64,000 bases of DNA from CAYNFP01 sp964396655 (GTDB lineage: Bacteria > Bacillota_I > Bacilli_A > RF39 > UBA660). The position numbers were made by a program, and so were the translations under genes. The notes under the pieces were generated by a model, which had not been told where the DNA came from, did no database searches, and saw only the letters and a program-made list of their open reading frames with translations. The stretch lies in NCBI GenBank assembly GCA_964396655.1, contig CAYNFP010000001.1, forward strand, positions 124,001-188,000, in the 5' to 3' direction. This document shows, in pieces, positions 35,605 through 44,398 of the stretch (positions within the stretch are counted from its first letter, which is position 1; each line of letters starts with the position of its first letter).

Positions 35605-36603
35605 ATGAATGAATCTCAAAAGAAAATTATAACCGAATTAATTAAAATATATTCCCAAAAAGCAAATATTACTTCTCAAGATGTAATAGATAAAACTATT
35701 TTCGATTTAACCTCTAAAAGTCCAGATGAAGCTATAGATTCTATTTTGATTTCTTTGAATGAATTGATGCAAAAAGGTCTTATTAAACAAGAAGATATTT
35801 TTTCTCAAGCGGATTTAATATTTCAATTAAATCCTGAAAAGTATAAAACAGTTGATGATTTAATAGATAGATTTAATTGGATTAGATCTATGAATTTAGA
35901 ATATCCCATTATGTCATTATCACAAAATCATGAATTAATTTTAAGAGTTTTTCATAATTTTAATTTATTACTTCAAAATCAATTTGATTGTTATTATTTA
36001 GGTGGAGTAATGGGATATATAGCAACTAATAATAAATTAGAAAGATATCACAATGATTTGGACTTATTTATAAACGAAGAGCAATTGCTTGCTTTAAAAC
36101 AATTAGTAGATTCAAGTGAAGATTTTGAATTTGTGAGCGGAATGAATGGCAAAAAAGGTTCTGGGCATGAGTATAAAATAATTTACAAAGGCACAGAGAT
36201 GAGTATAGGGCTTTTCCTTTTTGAAAGAGGACCGGATCAAAGCATAATTACCAAAGAATATTATTACGATGAAGATGGGGCTTTGTGTGTGGATGAACAT
36301 CACTGTTCTAAAGAATATACTGAAATGACCTTTTCTAACCAAACAAGAGAATATAATGGCGCACCTTATAAGATGATGAGTTTAGAAAGTATATACAATT
36401 CAAAAAAATGTTCAAGGTTAAAAGACAAACGTGATGCAGAACTTTTAAAAGACTATGTTGATATGTTAAAAGATTATCAAATTGATGTTGAAAGAAGAAA
36501 TAATTATGATGTTAAACATAAAAAATTAGATTCTTCAATAATTCATACGATTGAAACTGAAATGGCTAGTCAATTATTACCTTCTAAAAATAGTATTTTA
36601 TGA
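35605..36603 (+). CDS. nucleotidyltransferase-fold protein
   Basis: The region YYLGGVMGYIATNNKLERYHNDLDLFI (about 132-158) has the GG-x(n)-R-x-HxDxDL pattern of MNT/lincosamide-type nucleotidyltransferases, and the later SLESIYNSKKC-x-RLKDKRDAELL block is the usual helical follow-on. An N-terminal helical part of about 110 residues precedes it. Substrate unknown: small molecule, tRNA or protein targets all occur in this superfamily. Start at ATG 35605 with GGAGG at 35589-35593. The stop is TGA. Confidence 0.7.
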   Translation: MNESQKKIITELIKIYSQKANITSQDVIDKTIFDLTSKSPDEAIDSILISLNELMQKGLIKQEDIFSQADLIFQLNPEKYKTVDDLIDRFNWIRSMNLEYPIMSLSQNHELILRVFHNFNLLLQNQFDCYYLGGVMGYIATNNKLERYHNDLDLFINEEQLLALKQLVDSSEDFEFVSGMNGKKGSGHEYKIIYKGTEMSIGLFLFERGPDQSIITKEYYYDEDGALCVDEHHCSKEYTEMTFSNQTREYNGAPYKMMSLESIYNSKKCSRLKDKRDAELLKDYVDMLKDYQIDVERRNNYDVKHKKLDSSIIHTIETEMASQLLPSKNSIL

Positions 36604-36654
36604 GTATTAAATAAAATAAAAATAATGTATAATTTATATTAAGGAGAATAAAAA

Positions 36655-37218
36655 ATGAATAACAAATATGTAAAAGTAATGTTTGGAGATATGTCAGCAG
36701 CTAAAAATGGGTTTAAATACAAAGTAGATGAAGTAAATATTTCTGAATATTGGAATCCAAAAGGAACTAACGCTAAAGAAATGGGAGGATTTAACTTTTC
36801 TACTGAAGATAAAATAATAAGATGGCTTGTAAGAGGCGATACAATGTATGATGTTGTAATTCCTGAAGTTGCTGAAGTTGTGGAGTTAAAAGGACTTGAT
36901 GTACCACCGGGTATATTTAGATCAAATAAAATAATCATTACAAATCCAAAACCAATAAATGATAATTTTGCTATGGAATTATATGAAAAATCAGATTTAC
37001 CAGAAGATGTTTGCTTTAAAACAATCGCGGGTTGTGCAGTAAGAGGTTATATAAACACAGCAAAAAAAATTATAAGAGATAAAATTAACAAAAATAATAT
37101 AGATATGGCTTTATCTGAATATAATGAATTTGTAACAAGATATGCAAAAGTTGATAATCGTGGAGTGGGAATTATACAAAGCATTTTAAATTCAATTAAA
37201 AATAATGAAAATCTGTAA
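36655..37218 (+). CDS. conserved hypothetical protein (187 aa)
   Basis: A soluble protein: VKVMFGDMSAAKNGFKYKVDEVN, MGGFNFSTEDKIIRWLVRGDTMYDVVIPE, then VPPGIFRSNKIIITNP. I recall similar uncharacterised Bacillota proteins with the same FNFS-x-E-x-x-IxRWLxRGDTxYDVxIP block, but no function. The C-terminal third is helical. RBS AAGGAGAATA. It has its own terminator. Confidence 0.65.
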   Translation: MNNKYVKVMFGDMSAAKNGFKYKVDEVNISEYWNPKGTNAKEMGGFNFSTEDKIIRWLVRGDTMYDVVIPEVAEVVELKGLDVPPGIFRSNKIIITNPKPINDNFAMELYEKSDLPEDVCFKTIAGCAVRGYINTAKKIIRDKINKNNIDMALSEYNEFVTRYAKVDNRGVGIIQSILNSIKNNENL

Positions 37219-37238
37219 TCTATTTTACAGTTTTTTTA
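37211..37238 (+). terminator. intrinsic terminator
   Basis: CTGTAA / TTACAG stem, then TTTTTTT, overlapping the stop of the gene ending at 37218. Confidence 0.65.
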
Positions 37239-37277
37239 TTTATAATAATATGTTAAAATTTATATAGAGGAAAATAT

Positions 37278-38276
37278 ATGTTAATAAATAAAAACTTAAT
37301 ATCTAATTGCTTTCCTAATATTAGACTAATTGATATAACTCATAAAGATGGTATAACTTCTCACTTATTGGTAGTTGAAGCCTGTCTGGAAAAAGGATTT
37401 AATTTCGGATATATGTTATACTTACCAAATGAAATTTATAATAATAGTAGCATTTATGTTAAATGTGCAAATAGTGGAATTAATAAAAATAATTTAGAGG
37501 AATCAAAAAAGGCTATTTTTGATAGTTCGTTTGATATTGATGCATTTGTTTATAATTTTTCAAGAGAATATTGTTTTCCAGTATTAAGGCCTTTGATTCC
37601 TAGAATTTGTAAAGATTCTAAATCTTTATATACTCATGCATTAAGTAGTGCAACTTATTTTACTGACGATGAATTATTTAAAAATTTAGATATTCAGTTA
37701 ATTAATATGATAAAAGACGCTAAAGAAAAACTTGAATTATTGGGTTTATTAATAGATTATAAAATAATAATAGAAGGATTTTCTGCAGCAGGAGTATTTG
37801 CAAATATATTTACTGTTTTGCATCCGGAGTTAATAAAGTTATGTATAGCTGGGGGAACTAATGGTAAGTTGATGCTTCCAATTAGTGAGTTAAATGGAAA
37901 AAAATTAATTTATCCAGTAGGGACTTATAATATTCCTTATTATAACGATGAATATTTTGAAGAGTTTAAATCAGTTAGGCAGCTCTATTATTTAGGAAGT
38001 GAAGATCAAAGTGATTCTTTGGCTACCAAAGAAATAAATGGAGAATTATTCCCTTTATATGGAGATGCATATACAAAAGAAGAAATGGATTTATTCTTTG
38101 AAATATACGGAAGAAAAATTAGTGATAGATGGTTAAAAACAATGCAAATATATAATGGACTTGGAATAAATGCTGTATTTAAAACTTATGATGGATATTC
38201 ACATACTGATGAACCAGCTATAGAAGATATAAAAGTAGAGTTATCAGATTTAATTTCTAACATAAAGAGAATTTAG
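37278..38276 (+). CDS. alpha/beta-hydrolase-fold protein
   Basis: The nucleophile elbow is IIEGFSAAGVFANIF (GxSxxG, about residue 170-184), preceded by a hydrophobic strand, and a late GYSHTDEPAIEDI supplies a likely His near residue 312. 332 aa without signal peptide, so a cytoplasmic esterase or peptidase-like enzyme of unknown substrate. The normal GxSxG is slightly changed to GFSAAG, which occurs in some members. RBS AGAGGAAAA. Confidence 0.65.
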   Translation: MLINKNLISNCFPNIRLIDITHKDGITSHLLVVEACLEKGFNFGYMLYLPNEIYNNSSIYVKCANSGINKNNLEESKKAIFDSSFDIDAFVYNFSREYCFPVLRPLIPRICKDSKSLYTHALSSATYFTDDELFKNLDIQLINMIKDAKEKLELLGLLIDYKIIIEGFSAAGVFANIFTVLHPELIKLCIAGGTNGKLMLPISELNGKKLIYPVGTYNIPYYNDEYFEEFKSVRQLYYLGSEDQSDSLATKEINGELFPLYGDAYTKEEMDLFFEIYGRKISDRWLKTMQIYNGLGINAVFKTYDGYSHTDEPAIEDIKVELSDLISNIKRI

Positions 38277-38295
38277 ATAAGAAAGGAGTGAAAAT

Positions 38296-38751
38296 ATGGA
38301 AGATAAACCAAAGGTAATATCAGAATATGCTTATAATATTATGAGAATATGTAAGTTAAATGGTTGTGATAGAATAAAAAATTTGCAAGAATATATAAAA
38401 GAAATATATTGGAATTCTTCTTACCTTACATATCCAGAATTATATAGTAATCTACTTGGTGTTGTATTAGAAATTTGTTCTGAACATGAAATAAAATGTA
38501 TTTTGCAATATGACATACCAGAACGCTTTAGAAATAAAGTATATGAAAGTGGTAAATTTGATAGTTTACCAATTGATTATGAAGATTTATGTAAGGTTTT
38601 GATTACTAAGTTAACTTTTATACGTGTAAAAGAAAATGATGAATATTTGTTTTCTGTTAAAACAAAAAATTCTATTATGACAATTGATGATTATGAAAAC
38701 AGCTCAAATAACGAAGTTGTGATAAGAAAGAGATTAAAATATAATGAATAG
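38296..38751 (+). CDS. hypothetical protein (151 aa)
   Basis: A soluble, helical protein with RBS AGAAAGGAGTGA. It overlaps the next gene by 8 nt, so the two are translationally coupled and probably work together. Landmarks: YAYNIMRICKLNGCDRIKNLQEYIKE and EDLCKVLITKLTFIR. No domain recognised. Confidence 0.6.
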   Translation: MEDKPKVISEYAYNIMRICKLNGCDRIKNLQEYIKEIYWNSSYLTYPELYSNLLGVVLEICSEHEIKCILQYDIPERFRNKVYESGKFDSLPIDYEDLCKVLITKLTFIRVKENDEYLFSVKTKNSIMTIDDYENSSNNEVVIRKRLKYNE

Positions 38752-39772
38752 TTTTAGTAAAAAAGTAGGAAATATAACAATTACAATAGATTATAGAATT
38801 GAACTTCTTGGTATAATTATGCATATAAGCGACTATTCAAAAGAACTTCCTCATTTGTTTGTAGAGCATGAAAATAAATTTTATATGGATAGAATTAAAG
38901 AGAAATTTTTGAAATATAAAAATGAAGAGGTTGTAAAAATATTTGATTCGCTTCTTATAAAACATAGTTTTTCATATGATGCTCCTTATGCTTTATTTTA
39001 TGAATTAAATGAAGATTTTGAATGTAATAAATTGAGTGATTATGTATTCAAAAGTAGGTTAGGCTCAGATGAATTAGTATATGAATTCATATCTAAATTA
39101 AAACCATTTGCTGAAAAAATAAATTTTGAAGAGTATTATAATTCTAATAAAGAAGAATATTTAAAATATATAAATTCAATTGCGTCAGCTTTTGAGATGT
39201 ATGATATATCAAAATTCCTTTTTTCTTATTATGGCTATGGTGAAGATAAAAAGTTTTTTGTTAATCCGATTGCTTTTGCTAGTGATGGGGCTTTTGGAGT
39301 AATGCTAGAAGATGGAGCTATTTATTCTTCTATTCCGGTTTATAAAAACAGTAAAAGAGAGAATTTATTTGATTATACTAGCAGAGAAAAATCAATAGTT
39401 AAAACATCAGTTCATGAATTTAGTCACGGATTTGTAAATAAAATTAACGAAAAATATGGTTTAATAGATAATGATTCAAATATTTTTAGCAATATATTTG
39501 AAGTAATGAAAAAGAATGCTTATGGTAGTAATTACTCTATATTAAATGAATTCATAATCAGAGCAATAGTTGCTAGATATATTTTAATTACATATAAAGA
39601 TGAAGAGCATTATAAAAAAGAAATTGAAAGAACAAAAGAGTGGGGATTCATTTATATAGATAATATAATTGAATCATTAATTGAGTATGAAAATAATAGA
39701 GACAAATATAAAACTCTTGATGAGTATTTTCCTATCATGGTTAATAACTTAATAAATTATATTAAAAAGTAA
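38744..39772 (+). CDS. DUF4932-like zinc metalloprotease-type protein
   Basis: HEFSHGFVNKI (about 225-235) is an HExxH zinc motif in the DUF4932 context HEFSHxFVN, and downstream EFIIRAIVARYIL supplies acidic residues typical of this group. 342 aa, no signal peptide, so a cytosolic peptidase-like enzyme. It starts inside the previous gene (8-nt overlap) without a clear RBS and ends at a strong terminator. Substrate unknown. Confidence 0.7.
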   Translation: MNSFSKKVGNITITIDYRIELLGIIMHISDYSKELPHLFVEHENKFYMDRIKEKFLKYKNEEVVKIFDSLLIKHSFSYDAPYALFYELNEDFECNKLSDYVFKSRLGSDELVYEFISKLKPFAEKINFEEYYNSNKEEYLKYINSIASAFEMYDISKFLFSYYGYGEDKKFFVNPIAFASDGAFGVMLEDGAIYSSIPVYKNSKRENLFDYTSREKSIVKTSVHEFSHGFVNKINEKYGLIDNDSNIFSNIFEVMKKNAYGSNYSILNEFIIRAIVARYILITYKDEEHYKKEIERTKEWGFIYIDNIIESLIEYENNRDKYKTLDEYFPIMVNNLINYIKK

Positions 39773-39807
39773 ATTATTTATAAATATAAAATAGTTTACT
39801 TTTTTTA
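39764..39807 (+). terminator. intrinsic terminator
   Basis: AAAAAGTAAA / TTTACTTTTT arms with an AT-rich loop overlap the stop codon of the DUF4932-like gene. Confidence 0.6.
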
Positions 39808-39904
39808 TTAATGAGTTATAATATTATGCTATTAAAGGGAGTTTTAAATATAGATAAAAATTATAATTTGATGATATAATATATTTTAATGGAGGTTTTA
39901 GTTT

Positions 39905-41236
39905 ATGGGAAATAAATTTATCACTTATGCTGATTTAATAGAGATATTAAATGATTTGATAGATGGTTTAAATAATGGCGATATAAAATTTTTGAACAGA
40001 AATGTTTTTGATTCTATTATAAAAGGGAATAATTTTAATCGTTTCATATTTTATAAACTTCAACAATATAAATGCATTGAAAATAATAATGCTGTTTTAA
40101 GACTTTTGAATGATCCGGATTTGTCTTCGCATAGTTGTATATATGAAATTATGAATTTTATTAATGAAATTGGTCAGGAAACTGAATTAACTTTAGAGCA
40201 AAAGAATAAATTGGAGAGGTTAATTAAGGAAAATAATAATTTAGGTAATTCATATAAAAAAATAGAGGAATTAAAATCTTTTATTGGAAACTATTTATTT
40301 GAGGAAATAAAACATGATATAGATTTAAATAATTATAGTGGAATAATAAATTTATATAAATTAATGGTTGATAGAAATGGATTTTTAGATAATAAAGAAG
40401 TATTTAAAAAAATAGTTTCTTTAAAGGGTGATTATTTTAAATTGTGTTATAACATGGTTTATTTAGCTAGATTTGTAATAGGAGAGGAAGGCAAAAAGAA
40501 TATAATTTATAAACAAATATTAGATGAACAATACGAAACATTATCTATATTCTATGAACTATGTTTAGAAAATAATCCTTTTTTATCAAAGGTAAATAAT
40601 TTACTTAAAGCCTATGAATCTGGTGAACTTGAATATGATTATGATTTATTAAGTTCTTTGGTTTTAATATCAACAGAAGATTCTGAAGAAATAGATTATT
40701 ATTCATATGAATATAATAGTAGTTATAATCAAAAATTTAATCTATTTTTAATAAGTAAAAAAGTGGAATTTAAAAATAAATTTAATATAATTAATTATGG
40801 AGAAATAAGATATAAAGAATTGCCAAATTATGTTTCTATGCCTACAAGAAGTCATGAAGAAGACGCTGGAGCGGATGTATATGCAACAAAAGATATTGTT
40901 TTGAATCCGGGAGATAGATATAAAATGCCTCTTGGTATTGCTATTGAAATTCCCGTTGGTTCTATGGCGGTAATATATACTAAAAGTGGGACATTCATAA
41001 AAGGATTAATTTCTTATGAACCACCTATTGATGCTGGTTATACTGGTGAAATTCATGCTTTACTTCATAATATAAATAATGAACCAATTATAATAAAAAA
41101 AGGTGATAAAGTGGGACAGTTAATATTGTTGCCGATATATTTGCCGAAATTTAAAAAAACAGAAGAAGAATTAATATCAGGAGAAAGAGGAACTGGAGGT
41201 TTTGGTTCTACCGGTGCATCTTTGATTAAGAAATAG
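39905..41236 (+). CDS. dUTPase fused to a large N-terminal helical domain
   Basis: The last 140 residues (about 303-443) form a trimeric-type dUTPase: motif 1 DAGADVYA, motif 2 VIYTKSG (normally PRSG/S), motif 3 IDAGYTGEIHALLHN, motif 4 KGDKVGQLIL, motif 5 RGTGGFGSTG. dUTPase hydrolyses dUTP to dUMP and limits uracil in DNA. The first 300 residues are a charged helical region of unknown kind, about three times the size of a free dUTPase. The fusion is within a single frame, with RBS GGAGG. Motif 2 deviates at Arg to Lys. Confidence 0.85.
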   Translation: MGNKFITYADLIEILNDLIDGLNNGDIKFLNRNVFDSIIKGNNFNRFIFYKLQQYKCIENNNAVLRLLNDPDLSSHSCIYEIMNFINEIGQETELTLEQKNKLERLIKENNNLGNSYKKIEELKSFIGNYLFEEIKHDIDLNNYSGIINLYKLMVDRNGFLDNKEVFKKIVSLKGDYFKLCYNMVYLARFVIGEEGKKNIIYKQILDEQYETLSIFYELCLENNPFLSKVNNLLKAYESGELEYDYDLLSSLVLISTEDSEEIDYYSYEYNSSYNQKFNLFLISKKVEFKNKFNIINYGEIRYKELPNYVSMPTRSHEEDAGADVYATKDIVLNPGDRYKMPLGIAIEIPVGSMAVIYTKSGTFIKGLISYEPPIDAGYTGEIHALLHNINNEPIIIKKGDKVGQLILLPIYLPKFKKTEEELISGERGTGGFGSTGASLIKK

Positions 41237-41255
41237 TAATAATTACTATTTTTTT
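41231..41255 (+). terminator. intrinsic terminator
   Basis: AAATAGTAAT / AATTACTATTT palindrome followed by TTTT at the stop codon of the dUTPase fusion gene. Confidence 0.6.
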
Positions 41256-41292
41256 GTATGTTAAATATGTTAAAATTGTTTAGGAGACTATT

Positions 41293-42183
41293 ATGATAGA
41301 TTTACATGTTCATACAAATTATTCTGATGGTTCTGATACATTATTAGAAGTATTAAAAAAAGCTAATGATATTGGATTAGAAGTGTTATCTATAACAGAT
41401 CACAATTCTTGCGATGCATACTTAGAATTAAATAATATTAACAATTATTATAATGGTAAAATAATCATTGGTTGTGAAATTACAACTTCTTATAAAGGTG
41501 AAACAATAGAAGTGTTAGGATATGGTTTTGATTTAAATAAAATGGTAGATTTATTAAATGAGAATGTTCTTAAAGATGAAGAAAAGAAAATTAAAGAATT
41601 TGAATTAATAAAGAAAAGATTTAATGAAATTGGTGTTAAATATGATATAAATAATATTAAATTTGATCCTAAGATTGGATCTAGTAGGATTTTATTTTGT
41701 AATGAAATTAAAAAATATAAAGAAAATGATGAATTCTTTTATGATAAAAATTCAATAACTAGTAAAATGGGATTTACTAGAAATGAAATATATAATCCTA
41801 AAAGTCCTTTATATGTTGATGAAACTCTTTTATATCCAACATTAGATAAAACTATTTCAATAATTCATGAAACTGGAGGTAAAACATTTTTAGCTCATAC
41901 ATTTGCATATTCAAAGACTATTGCTGAAAGTCTTGATGATATTTATGATAATTATGAATTTGATGGTATAGAATGCTTTTACACAACATTTAGTGATGAA
42001 CAAAGTGAGTATTTATTAGAATTTGCTAAAAAAAGAAATTTACTTATTTCTGGTGGTTCTGATTATCATGGAACAAATAAGATAAACCATGAATTAGGAA
42101 TTGGAAGAGGGAATTTAAATATAAATAAAAATATATTAAATAACTGGAACATAAATTATTTTAATTGTGAGGATAAAAAATGA
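41293..42183 (+). CDS. PHP-domain phosphoesterase
   Basis: Metal-binding motifs of the PHP fold are IDLHVHTNYSDGS (2-14), SITDHNSC (about 36-43), a conserved GCEI (about 58), FLAHTF and GGSDYHG near the end. The relatives include RNase AM/YciV, which hydrolyses 3',5'-nucleoside bisphosphates and trims short RNA. 296 aa. It overlaps the VanZ-like gene in ATGA. RBS AGGAGACT. Confidence 0.82.
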   Translation: MIDLHVHTNYSDGSDTLLEVLKKANDIGLEVLSITDHNSCDAYLELNNINNYYNGKIIIGCEITTSYKGETIEVLGYGFDLNKMVDLLNENVLKDEEKKIKEFELIKKRFNEIGVKYDINNIKFDPKIGSSRILFCNEIKKYKENDEFFYDKNSITSKMGFTRNEIYNPKSPLYVDETLLYPTLDKTISIIHETGGKTFLAHTFAYSKTIAESLDDIYDNYEFDGIECFYTTFSDEQSEYLLEFAKKRNLLISGGSDYHGTNKINHELGIGRGNLNINKNILNNWNINYFNCEDKK

Positions 42184-42839
42184 AAATAAAATTATTAAAA
42201 ATATTACCATACTTTTTATACTTAATATCTTTTGTTATATTAGGATATTATATTTCATTAGAAATAGGTTCTTCTTTTAAAGTACCAACTATTTTTAAAT
42301 TATTATGTATAGTAGGCAGTAGTATATATATATTCTTTGATAGTTTTATATTAAGTAAAACTCATAAAAATAAAACCAAAAAAATAAAAATCATATCTGT
42401 ATGGATAATCTTTGTTGAATATATTATTTTATTAATAATTTTAATTTTACTTGATCCTTCATATGGAAGGGGAATATCAAGTATATTTTCAAAAAAATCA
42501 GATATTTTAATATATTTAAATGAAAACAGTAATTTTATTCCATTTAAAACAATTATAGATTATATAAAAACTCAAAATATAAGCTTTATTATTATTAATG
42601 TTTTTGGAAATATATTTGCTTTTATGCCATTTGGAATATTTTTACCTTTAATATTTAAAAAAATTAATTTTTTTAAATTTATAATTTTAATGCTAACAAT
42701 TGTATTTATTATAGAAATTATGCAAGTTATATTATTAACTGGATCAATAGATATAGATGATTTAATATTAAATGTTGGTGGGTCTTTAATAATATACAAG
42801 TTATATAAAAAAATAAGGAGTAATCATGGAAAAATATAA
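42180..42839 (+). CDS. VanZ-like family membrane protein
   Basis: Several hydrophobic helices, with the VanZ-type motif IPFKTIIDYI and then NVFGNIFAFMPFGIFLPLIF, IEIMQVILLTGSIDIDDLILNVGGSLI. VanZ relatives are linked to teicoplanin resistance or have unknown roles. 219 aa. It starts in the ATGA overlap with the PHP gene and ends inside the ttcA-like gene, so all three are coupled. Confidence 0.8.
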   Translation: MKIKLLKILPYFLYLISFVILGYYISLEIGSSFKVPTIFKLLCIVGSSIYIFFDSFILSKTHKNKTKKIKIISVWIIFVEYIILLIILILLDPSYGRGISSIFSKKSDILIYLNENSNFIPFKTIIDYIKTQNISFIIINVFGNIFAFMPFGIFLPLIFKKINFFKFIILMLTIVFIIEIMQVILLTGSIDIDDLILNVGGSLIIYKLYKKIRSNHGKI

Positions 42840-43659
42840 AGAAATTGAAAGAAGTATTATAACTAAGTTTCGTAAAGAAATTTATAGTAAAGTTATTAAA
42901 GCTATCAAAGATTATAAATTAATAGAAGAAAATGATAATGTAATGGTTTGCATTTCTGGAGGAAAAGATTCATTTTTAATGGCAAAATGTATAGAAGAAG
43001 TTAGAAAACATGGTAATGTTAAATTTGATGCTCATTATGTTATGATGAATCCAGGATATAATAAATATAATTTAAATATGATTTTAGAAAACGCTAAAAC
43101 TTTAAATGTAGAATTAGAGATATTTAATACTGATATATTCGATATAGTTGCTAGCGATAAAGGAAAAAGTCCATGTTATTTATGCGCTAGAATGAGGAGG
43201 GGTCATTTATATAACAGAGCTCAAGAACTGGGATGTAATAAAATTGCTCTTGGGCATCATATGGATGATTTTATTGAAACAACTCTTTTATCTATGTTTT
43301 ATGGAGCGGAAATAAAAACAATGTTACCAAAACTTCATAGTGATAATTTTAAAGGAATAGATTTAATTAGACCTGTGTGCTTAGTAAAAGAAGAGTATAT
43401 ATTAGCTTGGAAAAAATATAATGAATTAGAGTTTATTAATTGTGCTTGTAGATTTACTGAAAATATTTGTTTAACAGATGATGGAACAAGTAAAAGAAGA
43501 GAAATGAAAAAATTAATACAAAGATTAAAAGAAACAAATTCTAAAGTGGATGAGAATATATACAAAGCTATGGAAAATGTTAATTTAAATGGTATTTTAG
43601 GTGGTCATAAAGATGAAAAAATTTATTCTTTTCTAGATGATTTTGATAATAAAAAGTAG
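42826..43659 (+). CDS. TtcA-like tRNA 2-thiolation ATPase
   Basis: The PP-loop VCISGGKDSFLMAK (about 42-55) binds ATP; PCYLCARMRRGHLYNRAQELGC and GHHMDDFIETTLL are TtcA family blocks, and a later NCACRFTENIC adds cysteines. TtcA makes 2-thiocytidine 32 in tRNA using a [4Fe-4S] cluster and sulfur from a cysteine desulfurase. 277 aa. The local desulfurase gene (33 kb) is broken, so sulfur must come from another enzyme. RBS AAGGAGTAATC. Confidence 0.85.
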   Translation: MEKYKEIERSIITKFRKEIYSKVIKAIKDYKLIEENDNVMVCISGGKDSFLMAKCIEEVRKHGNVKFDAHYVMMNPGYNKYNLNMILENAKTLNVELEIFNTDIFDIVASDKGKSPCYLCARMRRGHLYNRAQELGCNKIALGHHMDDFIETTLLSMFYGAEIKTMLPKLHSDNFKGIDLIRPVCLVKEEYILAWKKYNELEFINCACRFTENICLTDDGTSKRREMKKLIQRLKETNSKVDENIYKAMENVNLNGILGGHKDEKIYSFLDDFDNKK

Positions 43660-43684
43660 TATTATATTAAGTGAGGTAGATAAA

Positions 43685-44398
43685 ATGATAGAAATAAAAA
43701 ATTTAACTAAAAAATATGGAAACAAAAAAGTTGTCGATAATCTTTCTTTAAAGATTGATAAAGGCGATATATTTGCATTTATAGGTCATAACGGAGCAGG
43801 TAAAACAACAACTATAAAAAGTATGACAGATATTATTGAATTTGATGAAGGAGACATTTTATATGATGGAGTATCTATTAAAGATAATCCTATAGAATGT
43901 AAAAGGAATATGGCATATATTCCAGATAATCCAGATATTTATGAATTTTTAAAGGGAATAGATTATCTAAATTTTATAGCAGATGTATATGGTATGGGAA
44001 AAGAAAGAGTAAAATATATTAATAAATACTCTGAAGCTTTTGAATTAAAAGAATTTTTGGGTAATCCAATTGGATCTTATTCACATGGTATGAAGCAAAA
44101 ATTAGTTATAATAAGTGCATTAATTCATCAACCAAAATATTTGATATTAGATGAGCCTTTTGTTGGTTTAGATCCAAGTGCAAGTCATACTTTAAAAGAA
44201 TTTATGAGAGAATTAACTGAAAGCGGAGGATGTATTTTCTTTTCAACTCATGTTCTTGAGGTGGCAGAAAAATTATGTAATAAAGTTGCTATTATTAAAT
44301 CTGGTAAATTAGTAGAAACCGGAGATATGAAAAGTGTGCTAAATAATAAATCATTAGAAGATATATTTTTGGAGTTAGAAAATGAAAAATCTAATTAG
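43685..44398 (+). CDS. ABC transporter ATP-binding protein
   Basis: Walker A GHNGAGKTTTIKS (about 34-46), Q-loop in the PDNPDIYEFL region, signature YSHGMKQKL, Walker B YLILDEPFVGLDP and the H-loop STHVLEVAE. The GLDPS-type sequence is typical of export ATPases of the DrrA/EcsA group. The start ATG at 43685 (237 aa) follows GTGAGGTAG; an earlier start lies inside ttcA. It overlaps the permease gene by 17 nt. Confidence 0.92.
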   Translation: MIEIKNLTKKYGNKKVVDNLSLKIDKGDIFAFIGHNGAGKTTTIKSMTDIIEFDEGDILYDGVSIKDNPIECKRNMAYIPDNPDIYEFLKGIDYLNFIADVYGMGKERVKYINKYSEAFELKEFLGNPIGSYSHGMKQKLVIISALIHQPKYLILDEPFVGLDPSASHTLKEFMRELTESGGCIFFSTHVLEVAEKLCNKVAIIKSGKLVETGDMKSVLNNKSLEDIFLELENEKSN

